A stretch of DNA of 64,000 bases from Pseudomonadota bacterium (GTDB lineage Bacteria > Pseudomonadota > Gammaproteobacteria > Xanthomonadales > Rhodanobacteraceae). The notes under the pieces were generated by a model. It made no database searches, was not told where the DNA came from, and saw only the letters and a list, made by a program, of their open reading frames with translations. The stretch is from positions 73,471-137,470 of the forward strand of contig JAEWGO010000023.1 in NCBI GenBank assembly GCA_023388255.1, given 5' to 3'. Shown piece by piece: positions 50,649 to 59,345 of this stretch. Position 1 is the stretch's first letter. Every line of letters starts with the position of its first letter. Both the position numbers and the translations under genes were made by a program.

Positions 50649-53021
50649 TCAGCCGGCTTTTTTCTTCGCCAGCTTCAGCCAGGTATCCACGACCGTATCG
50701 GGATTGAGCGACAGCGATTGGATGCCTTGCTCCATCAGCCATTCGGCAAGGTCCGGATGATCGGAAGGCCCCTGGCCGCAGATGCCGATGTACTTGCCTT
50801 TCTTTTTAGCCGTCTGGATGGCCATCGACAGCAGTTTCTTGACCGCCGGGTCGCGTTCGTCGAAGAGGCTGGCGACGATGCTGGAGTCGCGGTCGAGGCC
50901 GAGCGTCAATTGGGTCAGGTCGTTTGAACCAATCGAGAAGCCGTCGAAGATGTCGAGGAATTCGTCGGCAAGCAGTGCGTTCGACGGCAGTTCGCACATC
51001 ATGATGACCTTGAGGCCGTTCTCGCCCTGGACGAGGCCGTTTTTCTTCAGCACTTCGATGACCTTGCGGCCTTCGCCGAGCGTGCGCACGAACGGGATCA
51101 TGACCCAGGCGTTGGTCAGGCCCATGGTGTCGCGCACCTTCTTCATCGCGCGGCATTCGAGCGCGAATGCGTCGGTGAAGCTCGGGTCGACATAGCGGCT
51201 GGCGCCGCGGAAGCCGATCATCGGGTTCTCTTCGTGCGGCTCGTAACGCTTGCCGCCGATCAGGTTCGCGTATTCGTTCGACTTGAAGTCCGACAGGCGC
51301 ACGATGACCGGGTTCGGCGCGAACGCGGCGGTGATCGTCGCGATGCCTTCGGCGAGGCGGTCGACGTAGAAATCGACCGGGCTCGCGTATCCAGCGATAC
51401 GCTCGTCGATCAGGCGTTTGGTTTCGGCATCCTGCTTGTCGTATTCGAGCAATGCCTTCGGATGCACCGCGATGTGGCTGGCGATGATCATTTCGAGGCG
51501 GGCAAGGCCGACACCGGCATTCGGCAGCATCGCGAAGTCGAACGCGCGCTCCGGGTTGGCGACGTTCATCATGATCTTCAGCGGCGCCGCAGGCATCGCA
51601 CCAAGGTCGGCCGTGATGCGTTCGAACGGCAGCTTGCCTTCGTAGATGAAACCGGTGTCGCCTTCGGCGCAGGAGATCGTGACCTCCTGGCCGTCGGTGA
51701 TCGTGTCGAGCGCATTGCCGGTACCGACGACTGCCGGCACGCCGAGTTCGCGCGCGATGATCGCGGCGTGGCAGGTGCGGCCGCCGCGGTTGGTGACGAT
51801 TGCCGCCGCGCGTTTCATCACCGGTTCCCAATCGGGATCGGTCATGTCGGCAACGAGCACGTCGCCGGGTTGTACGCGCGCCATGTCCTTGATCGAGCGG
51901 ATCACCCGCGCGGTCCCCGAGCCGATCTTCTGGCCGATCGAGCGGCCTTCGCAGATGACGTTGCCACGCGCGCTCAACTGGAAGCGTTCGATCTGTGTCG
52001 CGTGGCCGCGCGACTTCACCGTTTCCGGACGCGCCTGCACGATGTAGAGCTTGCCGGTGATGCCGTCCTTCGCCCACTCGATGTCCATCGGGCGACCGTA
52101 GTGCTTCTCGATCACCAGCGACTGCTTGGCAAGTTCGTGCACGTCGGCATCGGAAATGCAGAACTTCGCGCGGTCTGCCGTCGGCGTGTCCTCGATCTTC
52201 ACGCGTTCGCCCGGCGTCGACGAATAGACCATGCGCTGCTGCTTGGCGCCGATCTGGCGGCGCAGGATCGCCGGCTTGCCGGCGTTCAGCGTCGGCTTGT
52301 AGACATAGAACTCGTCAGGATTGACCGCGCCCTGCACGACCATCTCGCCGAGTCCATAGCTGCCGGTCACGAATACCGCGTCGCGGAAGCCCGATTCGGT
52401 GTCCAGCGTGAACAGCACGCCGGAGGCGCCGGCATCCGAACGCACCATCAACTGCACCCCGGCGGACAGGAACACGTCCTCGTGCTTGAAACCGTGGTGC
52501 ACGCGATACGCGATCGCGCGGTCGTTGTAGAGCGAAGCGAAGACTTCCTTGACCTTGTGCAGCACATCGTCGATGCCGACCACGTTGAGGAAGGTTTCCT
52601 GCTGGCCGGCGAACGAGGCGTCGGGCAGGTCTTCGGCCGTGGCGGAAGAGCGCACCGCAACCGCGATGTCCTTTGCTCCCGCATCGGCGCACAGTTTCGC
52701 GTAGGCGTCGCGGATCGCCGCATCGAGGTCGGCGGGCAGTGCGGTATCGACGATCCAGCCGCGGATCTCGGGGCCGGCCTTGGTCAACTCGTCGACATTG
52801 TCCACATCGAGCGTGGCGAGGCGGTCCTGGATGCGCCGCGCCAGCCCGCTCCTTTCCAGATAGTCCTGGAACGCTTGCGCAGTCGTCGCAAAGCCGCCCG
52901 GCACTGAAACGCCGAGCTTGGACAGGTTGCCTATCATCTCGCCGAGCGAGGCATTTTTGCCGCCGACCTTGCCAAGATCGGACATGCGCAGCTCATCGAG
53001 CCAAAGGACCAGGTCGCTCAA
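50649..53021 (-). CDS. ppsA: Phosphoenolpyruvate synthase
   Basis: Converts pyruvate and ATP to PEP, AMP and phosphate for gluconeogenesis. The 790-residue protein equals E. coli PpsA (792). Domains in order: ATP-grasp nucleotide binding (GGKNASLGEMIGNL), the swivelling domain with phosphohistidine loop GGRTCHAAIIARELGVPAVVG (His near 420), and the PEP-binding TIM barrel with the C-terminal GQGPSDHPDLAEWL. The start is TTG 53021: it has GGAG 7 bases upstream and keeps the conserved LVLWLDELRM; the first ATG (52984) would lose it. Its regulator ppsR lies 7.5 kb away. Confidence 0.96.
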   Translation of the reverse strand: MSDLVLWLDELRMSDLGKVGGKNASLGEMIGNLSKLGVSVPGGFATTAQAFQDYLERSGLARRIQDRLATLDVDNVDELTKAGPEIRGWIVDTALPADLDAAIRDAYAKLCADAGAKDIAVAVRSSATAEDLPDASFAGQQETFLNVVGIDDVLHKVKEVFASLYNDRAIAYRVHHGFKHEDVFLSAGVQLMVRSDAGASGVLFTLDTESGFRDAVFVTGSYGLGEMVVQGAVNPDEFYVYKPTLNAGKPAILRRQIGAKQQRMVYSSTPGERVKIEDTPTADRAKFCISDADVHELAKQSLVIEKHYGRPMDIEWAKDGITGKLYIVQARPETVKSRGHATQIERFQLSARGNVICEGRSIGQKIGSGTARVIRSIKDMARVQPGDVLVADMTDPDWEPVMKRAAAIVTNRGGRTCHAAIIARELGVPAVVGTGNALDTITDGQEVTISCAEGDTGFIYEGKLPFERITADLGAMPAAPLKIMMNVANPERAFDFAMLPNAGVGLARLEMIIASHIAVHPKALLEYDKQDAETKRLIDERIAGYASPVDFYVDRLAEGIATITAAFAPNPVIVRLSDFKSNEYANLIGGKRYEPHEENPMIGFRGASRYVDPSFTDAFALECRAMKKVRDTMGLTNAWVMIPFVRTLGEGRKVIEVLKKNGLVQGENGLKVIMMCELPSNALLADEFLDIFDGFSIGSNDLTQLTLGLDRDSSIVASLFDERDPAVKKLLSMAIQTAKKKGKYIGICGQGPSDHPDLAEWLMEQGIQSLSLNPDTVVDTWLKLAKKKAG

Positions 53022-53182
53022 GGGAAATCTCCGGAATGACGGAAGGGGAGCAGGCGACGGCAGGTCGCCATGCGGAAACCGCAATTTTCGGGCTTTGCGC
53101 CATGGGGGGCAAGCGAACGTGACGCGACGCGACAAATTGCCGGGTCCGCCGCCGGCACGGGGGCGCTGATATCCTGACCGCG

Positions 53183-55549
53183 ATGACAGGTCTGCAGTAT
53201 CACTTCCGCAATTTCCGCCTCGACCCCGCTGCCCGCGAACTCTGGCAGGACCACCTCTCGGTTACCTTGCCGGCGAGCGCGTTCGACGGTCTGCTCTATC
53301 TGATCGAGCATCGCGATCGCGCGGTTGGCCGCGACGAGCTGATCGCGGCGATCTGGGGGCGTGCGGATGTCGCCGACACGTTGCTCGCGCAGACGGTGCT
53401 GCGCATCCGCCGGGAGCTGGGCGACGCCGGCGCCGAGCAATCCGCGATCCGCACGGTGCCGAGGTTCGGCTATCGCTGGATCGAAGAGACGCGCGCCGAA
53501 GCGGGCGCGGCGGTGCCGGAACCTTCGGCGGTTCCCGCCCCGGATCAGTGGAGAAGCGTCACACCGCCTCGCCAGGGCACATACGCGCCGCCCGAGCCGG
53601 CGACGAAACGGGTGATCGCGGGCGGCCGCCGTGCAATGTTCGTCGGCATCGTCGCCGCTGCATTGCTGGCGCTGGCTTCGCTCCACTATTGGCGATCGTC
53701 CCGGTCGGGCGCGGCGGAGCAGGGCGAATGGACGGCGAACGTGGCTGCCGTGGTGCTGCCTGCAGCGACACCGGAGCAGGCCGAGTGGGGCTGGCTGCGC
53801 CTCGGTCTGATGGATCTGGTCGCCGGACGGCTGCGTCAGGCCGGTATGGCGACCGCGCCGAGCGAGAGCGTGCTGGTGCTGCTGCGCCAGTCCGCCGACC
53901 TGAAACGGGCCTTGCCGCATGCGCTCGCGGTACAGCCGATGGCGCAATTCCATGACAGCCAATGGACTGTTTCGCTCAGCGCGACGCAATCCGGCACGAC
54001 GTTCACGGCGCAGGGCTCCTCCGCCGACGTACTGGCTGCGGCGCGCTTTGCGGTCGACGCGCTGCTGATTCGTCTCGGCCGCGCGCCGCCGCCGGCGGTC
54101 GCGTCCGCCGGCCCCGCCTTGCAGGAACTATTGCAGCGTACGCGCGCTGCGATCCTGGCCGACCAGTTCGACCTCGCGCAAAACCTGGTCGCGCACGCGG
54201 CACCCGAGCTGCAGCGCAATCCGGAAGTCGCGCTGCGCCGCATCCAGATCGAACTTGGCCAAGGCGACTACGCGACCGCACGGCGTGAGCTGACCTTGCT
54301 GCTCGACGAAGTTCCAAAGGATCTGGCACCAGCCTTGCGTGGCAAGATGCTGAACACGCTTGGCGGCATCGATGTGCTGCGCGGCGATCTCGCCAGCGCG
54401 GACGCGGCCTACGCCGAGGCGCTCGCCGTGCTGCAGCCGGTCGACGACGCCATCGGGCTTGGACAGGCCTACGCCGGTCGCGGTGCGATCGCGGCGCGGC
54501 GTGGCGACACGGCGACCGCGGCGACCGAGCTTGGTCGCGCGCGCGTCGCGTTCGAAGCCGGCGGCGATGTGCTCGGCGTCGCCCAGATCGACACGAATCT
54601 CGGTGTGCTCGCCGGCCAGCGCTACCGTCCGGCCGAGGCACTGCCGGTATTGCGCGACGCGGTGGCGCGCCTGGCCAGCATCGGCGCCCGAGAGGAGCTG
54701 GCTCACGCACGCTTCGCGCTGATCGGCGTGCAGTTGCAGCTGCTCGACATCGATGGTGCACGCGCTACCAGCGACGCGACATGGCCGGCGGATGCGCATA
54801 CCGGCCACCAGCGGTTGCGCTGGCAACTCACCTTGGCGCGTGCGGGCATCCTCATCGAGCAAGGCAGCCTCGATGCGGCGCAGGCACTGCTGGCGAAGAT
54901 CGATTCGGATGCCGCCCCCGATCTCGATGCCGGGACGCGGGCCGGTTCCCGCGCGCTGGCCGCGCGCATCGCCGCGATGCGCGGCAACGATGCGCAGACG
55001 GCGGCTCTGGCCAGCGCAGCGCTCACACCGGAACTGGAGCGCGAGGATGGCGACGTCTATCTCGCGACCTGGTTCCTGCGCACGCGTGCGCTGCGCCGTG
55101 ACGGCCAGATCCATGCCGCTGCCGAAGCGACCGTCGGCCTGCGCGCCTGGGTCGATGCGCATGCGAACGAATGGCGGCAGATCTACGCAGCGCTGGCCGA
55201 GGCCGAGCAGGCGCACGTCGAACGGGGCGATGCCGCTGCGCTGGCGGGATTCGCGGATGCGGTCGCGCGAGCCGATCGCGTCGGCATTCCTGAGGATCGG
55301 GTCGAGACCGGTGCGGCTTACCTGCAGGCCCTGCTCGCGGCGGGGCAGACCGATCGCGCCAGCGCGGTTGCCGGCGCGGTCGCGCCGTGGGCGGCGACCG
55401 ACCTGCGTGCCGCCGGGGCCGAGGCCGAGCTGTTCCGTGCGCTCGATCGCCAGGATGCATGGCGCCGCGCGGTGGAGCGCGCCACGGCGTTGGCTGGTGA
55501 GCGGGTGGTGCCGTCGTTGATGGCGGACAGCAGCATCGCGCGCCATTGA
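53183..55549 (+). CDS. Membrane-anchored winged-helix regulator with periplasmic TPR domain
   Basis: A 788-residue CadC/ToxR-like transcription regulator. Residues 5-105 are an OmpR-type winged helix (FRLDPAARELWQD ... AQTVLRIRRELGD ... IRTVPRFGYRWIE). After a Pro-rich linker a single transmembrane helix (about 152-170, FVGIVAAALLALASLHYW) places the C-terminal 600 residues in the periplasm, where TPR-like repeats dominate (LASADAAYAEALAVLQ, GIAAR-type helices). It likely senses an envelope signal and binds DNA while membrane-bound. ATG 53183. Target unknown; the next gene is a secreted LVIVD-repeat protein. Confidence 0.85.
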   Translation: MTGLQYHFRNFRLDPAARELWQDHLSVTLPASAFDGLLYLIEHRDRAVGRDELIAAIWGRADVADTLLAQTVLRIRRELGDAGAEQSAIRTVPRFGYRWIEETRAEAGAAVPEPSAVPAPDQWRSVTPPRQGTYAPPEPATKRVIAGGRRAMFVGIVAAALLALASLHYWRSSRSGAAEQGEWTANVAAVVLPAATPEQAEWGWLRLGLMDLVAGRLRQAGMATAPSESVLVLLRQSADLKRALPHALAVQPMAQFHDSQWTVSLSATQSGTTFTAQGSSADVLAAARFAVDALLIRLGRAPPPAVASAGPALQELLQRTRAAILADQFDLAQNLVAHAAPELQRNPEVALRRIQIELGQGDYATARRELTLLLDEVPKDLAPALRGKMLNTLGGIDVLRGDLASADAAYAEALAVLQPVDDAIGLGQAYAGRGAIAARRGDTATAATELGRARVAFEAGGDVLGVAQIDTNLGVLAGQRYRPAEALPVLRDAVARLASIGAREELAHARFALIGVQLQLLDIDGARATSDATWPADAHTGHQRLRWQLTLARAGILIEQGSLDAAQALLAKIDSDAAPDLDAGTRAGSRALAARIAAMRGNDAQTAALASAALTPELEREDGDVYLATWFLRTRALRRDGQIHAAAEATVGLRAWVDAHANEWRQIYAALAEAEQAHVERGDAAALAGFADAVARADRVGIPEDRVETGAAYLQALLAAGQTDRASAVAGAVAPWAATDLRAAGAEAELFRALDRQDAWRRAVERATALAGERVVPSLMADSSIARH

Positions 55550-55746
55550 GTCTGCTGCACCGAAACGGCCATGCCGACCACATCCTCGCCGGGGCGATCA
55601 CGGCGCTCATTGACGGCCACGCATCGATAACGCATCGCCGCCGAATCGTCGGCGAATGCGTCAGGCGGCGTGGTGCACGAGACTTCGGGCGGCTGGCGAC
55701 CCTGCGCGGGACCCGGCTTCCGCTACCGAAATGAGGCAACGCGATC

Positions 55747-58311
55747 ATGAAACACACGCTACTCCTGCTGATCTGCCTGGCGCTGATCCCGATGCGCGAA
55801 GCCTCGGCCGCGCCGGCGCCTGCCGGCGGCGGCATGCTGCCGCTGACCCAAGTCGCGGGCGGCGCGCTGCTGGACCCGATCCTCGCCGGCGATCTGGTGT
55901 ACATCCCGAGCGGGCGCATTGTCAGCACCTGGGACTATTCGAATCCGGCCGCGCCGCGCCAGCTGGCCTCGACCGGCGACACGCCGGCCAACGGCCTGAT
56001 CCGAGGATTGACGCGCTGGGGCGACTACCTCTATGCGAGTTGGCAGGCCGGCGACGACAGCGGCGGCGTGGCCGTGTACTCGTTGCGCGATCCACGGCGG
56101 CCGGTGCTGGCGAACCAGTTCAGCGACTACGCGCCGGACTACAAGTCGCTGTGGACCTTGGCTGCAGCGAATGGCCATCTCTACCTGTTCGACAACGAGA
56201 ACGGCATCTACGGCGGCGATCTCGGGCCTGATCCGCTGCATCCGGCCTTCACCCAGTTCACGCGCACGCCGATTCCCTATGACCGCAGCACGGTCGTCGG
56301 CACCCGCATCTACATCAGCGGCACGACCTATTCATCGGTGCCGGTGCATGTGTGCGGAATCATGGACGTCGCCACGCCGGACGCGCCGACATTCTCGAAC
56401 AGCAATTGCGGCAGCGGCGATTCGCTGGAACTGTTCCGCAGCCGCATCCAGCCGCCGCTTGCGGCCGCGTTCGGACTCAAGCTGAGCCTGTTCGACATCA
56501 CCGATTCCTCCAATGTGCAGGTGCTCGGGGCGATCGATACCGATCCGGCTACCGACGGCTTCATCGCCGGCAACCACGCCTACAGCCTCGGCTTCGCCGG
56601 CATCGACATTCACGACATCTCCGATCGCTCAGCCCCGGTCACGGTTGGCCATTCCACCATTCCGACCCTGGGCGCCGATTCGGTGACTGCGCTGGACAAC
56701 GGCGCGCTGCTGCTGACCAGCACCGACCGCTTCACGCGCCTGGACGTATCCAATCCGCTCGAACCCACCGTTCTCAGCTCGGTTGCGCCGGTCGGCGGCG
56801 CGGTCGCCGACGACATCGCCATCGTCGGCGGCAAGGCGGTGATCCTGCAGGAGAACTACGGCCTCGGCATCGCCGATCGCATCACGCTGGCGCCGCAAGG
56901 CCGCTTCGACGCCGACCTGCCGGAGCAGCTCAACGAACGCGACTTCGAGCAGTTCGCGGTCGACGACAATCGCGCCTACCTGGTGGCCTGGGGCTACGGC
57001 TTGGTCATCGCGGATCTGTCCAATCCGTCGCGGCCCGTGGAGCTCGCGCGCGTGCCGTACTTCTATCCGTCCGCGGTGGCCGCCAGCGGCGACTTCGTCT
57101 ACATCGGCACCGCGACCAACGGTGGCGTCCTGCAGGTGGTCGACGTGACCGAGCCGTCGAAACCGATCCTGCGCGGCGCCGTGAACGTCACCACGATCAA
57201 CCGCCTGCAGGTGCACGGCCAGTACGTCTACGCCGCTGACGAGTTGTCCGGCGTGCACGTGTTCGACGTCGGCGATCCGGATGCGCCGGTTGAAGTGGCA
57301 TTGTGGAATGACGGCTGCGCCGACACGCTCGGCTATGTCGCGACCGACATCGAACTCAGTGCGGACGGGTCGATTGCGGCGATCGCGTGCGGCACCGGAA
57401 TGCATCTGCTCGACCTCAGCCAGCCTGGCAGCCCTGTCCGTGTCGGTGGCTACGCGATCGACTATTGGACCAGCCGTCCGACCGTGGCGTTGCGGGGCGA
57501 TCGGGCCTGGTTTGCTGATGCCGAGGGGCTGCGCGAATTCGACATCTCCACTCCATCCGCACCGCTGTTGCGTGGCGAAGCCAGTCTCGCATCGCTCGCG
57601 CCGCGCCGCTTGCGCGCGCTCGAAGATGGGCGCCTGTTCGCGTTCGTCTACCAGGCTGGCGTGCACGTGTTCGGCAGCGCGGCGACCGGCGAGCCGGAGG
57701 ACCGCATCTTCGCCGATGGCTTCGACGACGCGGTCGCATCCGGCGATATCAGCCGCTACGACGATCTTTCCGAAGGTTTCCTAGGTACGAGTTATCACTA
57801 CAACGGCGTGACGTACCGCGACGTCAACGGTATCGGCGGCGTGTTTCCGGATGGCAGCACCTTCGTCGCGGAGGATGTCGGTGACCAGCTTGTGGTCGAG
57901 AACGCCGCGGTGTTGCACCATGACTTCCCGGATTTCGGCAGCGCGCCGAACACGCTCACGTTCGGCACGAGCTTCGTCGACGGCGAGAACTTCACGATCG
58001 GGCCGCTGGTGCGCGCCACGCTCGACCTCGACCAGCCAGCGAGTGCGGTCAGCGTCGACCTCGCGTACTACGAAAATGGTCCCTGGGGCGGCATCGAGCT
58101 GCATCTGGAGGCTTTTCGCGGAGGTGTCCCGGTCGGCAGTGACCATTTGACCATCGCCGCCGGGGGAGATCGCGACAACGTCGCCACCGCGACGCTCGCC
58201 ATTTCAGGCGTCGAGTTCGATTCATTGAAGCTGCATGCGAGCTGGAACGGCCAGCCGTCGGCTCCGCGCGTGATGATCGACAATCTGAAGCTGACGCGGT
58301 CCGTGCGATAG
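55747..58311 (+). CDS. Large secreted LVIVD-repeat protein with internal IFADGFD
   Basis: An 854-residue exported protein. Signal peptide MKHTLLLLICLALIPMREAS is followed by about 620 residues of repeats of the type VYIPSGRIVSTWDYSNPAAPRQL / GLVIADLSNPSRPVELARV / VQVVDVTEPSKPILRG, the LVIVD repeat that folds as a beta-propeller. At residues 654-660 is IFADGFD, which ends other secreted proteins here, but this protein continues with an about 190-residue domain (HHDFPDFGSAPNTLTFG ... VMIDNLKLTRS) resembling a jelly-roll adhesion domain. A terminator follows. Surface or extracellular role; ligand unknown. Confidence 0.82.
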   Translation: MKHTLLLLICLALIPMREASAAPAPAGGGMLPLTQVAGGALLDPILAGDLVYIPSGRIVSTWDYSNPAAPRQLASTGDTPANGLIRGLTRWGDYLYASWQAGDDSGGVAVYSLRDPRRPVLANQFSDYAPDYKSLWTLAAANGHLYLFDNENGIYGGDLGPDPLHPAFTQFTRTPIPYDRSTVVGTRIYISGTTYSSVPVHVCGIMDVATPDAPTFSNSNCGSGDSLELFRSRIQPPLAAAFGLKLSLFDITDSSNVQVLGAIDTDPATDGFIAGNHAYSLGFAGIDIHDISDRSAPVTVGHSTIPTLGADSVTALDNGALLLTSTDRFTRLDVSNPLEPTVLSSVAPVGGAVADDIAIVGGKAVILQENYGLGIADRITLAPQGRFDADLPEQLNERDFEQFAVDDNRAYLVAWGYGLVIADLSNPSRPVELARVPYFYPSAVAASGDFVYIGTATNGGVLQVVDVTEPSKPILRGAVNVTTINRLQVHGQYVYAADELSGVHVFDVGDPDAPVEVALWNDGCADTLGYVATDIELSADGSIAAIACGTGMHLLDLSQPGSPVRVGGYAIDYWTSRPTVALRGDRAWFADAEGLREFDISTPSAPLLRGEASLASLAPRRLRALEDGRLFAFVYQAGVHVFGSAATGEPEDRIFADGFDDAVASGDISRYDDLSEGFLGTSYHYNGVTYRDVNGIGGVFPDGSTFVAEDVGDQLVVENAAVLHHDFPDFGSAPNTLTFGTSFVDGENFTIGPLVRATLDLDQPASAVSVDLAYYENGPWGGIELHLEAFRGGVPVGSDHLTIAAGGDRDNVATATLAISGVEFDSLKLHASWNGQPSAPRVMIDNLKLTRSVR

Positions 58312-58331
58312 GGACATCCCGGGCCATGGTT

Positions 58332-58369
58332 GCCGCCCTGCGCGCAAATGCACGCAGGGCGGCTTTTTT
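58332..58369 (+). terminator. Rho-independent terminator
   Basis: A perfect 11-bp stem (58332-58342 GCCGCCCTGCG with 58353-58363 CGCAGGGCGGC), 10-base loop and six T residues (58364-58369). It ends the LVIVD-protein transcript and insulates the sulfur operon that follows. Confidence 0.92.
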
Positions 58370-58432
58370 GTGTCCGCCGACAGCCGCGGGTGTTCCGTCG
58401 TCAATTCCGAACGACCGCCCGGATCGCAATAG

Positions 58433-58464
58433 TTGACGGCTGTGGGGTGAGTGGCGCGTATATT
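58433..58464 (+). promoter_or_regulatory. Probable promoter of the sulfide-detoxification operon
   Basis: TTGACG (58433-58438) and TATATT (58459-58464), spaced by 20 bases, longer than ideal. The -10 overlaps a palindromic operator, so repression by blocking polymerase is likely. Confidence 0.5.
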
Positions 58465-58477
58465 CGGGCATTCGAAT
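58462..58477 (+). promoter_or_regulatory. ATTC-N8-GAAT operator, SqrR/BigR type
   Basis: ATTC (58462-58465), eight bases, GAAT (58474-58477), extended to a perfect TATTCG/CGAATA palindrome (58461-58478). I remember this as the consensus of SqrR, an ArsR-family persulfide-sensing repressor related to BigR, which controls the same types of genes as those downstream. It overlaps the -10 and start region. No repressor gene is in the window. Confidence 0.65.
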
Positions 58478-58494
58478 AGGCCACTGGTGTCGAT

Positions 58495-58929
58495 GTGCCG
58501 CACGAATGGATCCAGTCCACGCTTGGCGGCGTGGCGATCGGTGTTTCCGCCGCGCTGTTGATGGCTTCGTTCGGCCGCATCGCAGGCATCAGTGGCATTT
58601 TCGGAGCATTGCTGTCCGGGGTACGGGAAGGCGATCGCGGCTGGCGATTCGCATTCATCGCCGGCCTCGTGATGTCGCCGTTGCTGGTCTTCCTGCTGCA
58701 TGGCGAGACAGGCATCGGTATGCCGCAAGTGCCGTGGCCGTGGATGTGCGTTGCCGGCGTGCTGGTCGGCTTCGGAACCCGGCTCGGTGGCGGCTGCACC
58801 AGCGGCCACGGTGTCTGCGGCATTGCGAGGCTGTCGCCGCGCTCGCTGCTGGCGACAGTCGTGTTCATGGCATTCGGCGTCGGTACGGTATTCGTGATCC
58901 GCCACATCCTCGGGAGCGCGGTGCCATGA
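58495..58929 (+). CDS. YeeE/YedE-family half-transporter (first half)
   Basis: A 144-residue membrane protein with about four helices. It has the family motif GTRLGGGCTSGHGVCGIARLSPRSL, containing the conserved Cys that passes reduced sulfur through the pore. YeeE of E. coli-type bacteria takes up thiosulfate; in bigR-like operons these pairs are linked to sulfide removal. GTG 58495 is used; no ribosome-binding site is clear. The stop overlaps the second half-gene (ATGA), so the two halves likely form a heterodimer. Confidence 0.88.
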   Translation: MPHEWIQSTLGGVAIGVSAALLMASFGRIAGISGIFGALLSGVREGDRGWRFAFIAGLVMSPLLVFLLHGETGIGMPQVPWPWMCVAGVLVGFGTRLGGGCTSGHGVCGIARLSPRSLLATVVFMAFGVGTVFVIRHILGSAVP

Positions 58930-59345
58930 GGCAGGCAATGGCGTTGCTGGCGGGACTCCTGTTCGGAGTGGGGCTGGTCCTCGGCGGCATGACGCAGCCT
59001 GCCGTGGTGCTCGGCTTCCTCGATCCTTTCGGCGCGTGGAACCCCCGGCTCCTGTTCGTGATGGCGGGTGCGGTGGCGACGACAGCGTTGGGCTATCGGT
59101 TGCTGTGGCGGCGGAAGGCTCCGTGGTTCGAGCCATCGTTCCAGCTGCCGGCCGGCCGCCCGGTGGATGCGCGCCTGATACTCGGTGCTGCATTGTTCGG
59201 CATCGGATGGGGCATCGCCGGCTACTGCCCCGGGCCCGCACTGGTTTCGATCGTGGGCGGTGCGCCGTCGGTCCTGGCGCTGGCGGGGACGATGGCGCTT
59301 GGGTCCTGGCTGGCGGCGCGCCTGATGCGGAAGGAGAGGGTGTGA
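58926..59345 (+). CDS. YeeE/YedE-family half-transporter (second half)
   Basis: A 139-residue membrane protein with about four helices and the second-half motif FGIGWGIAGYCPGPALVSI with conserved Cys. In larger YeeE proteins the two halves are one chain; here they are split, as in Xylella- and Agrobacterium-type bigR operons. ATG 58926 overlaps the first half. Its stop overlaps the dioxygenase start by one base (TGATG). Confidence 0.88.
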   Translation: MRQAMALLAGLLFGVGLVLGGMTQPAVVLGFLDPFGAWNPRLLFVMAGAVATTALGYRLLWRRKAPWFEPSFQLPAGRPVDARLILGAALFGIGWGIAGYCPGPALVSIVGGAPSVLALAGTMALGSWLAARLMRKERV

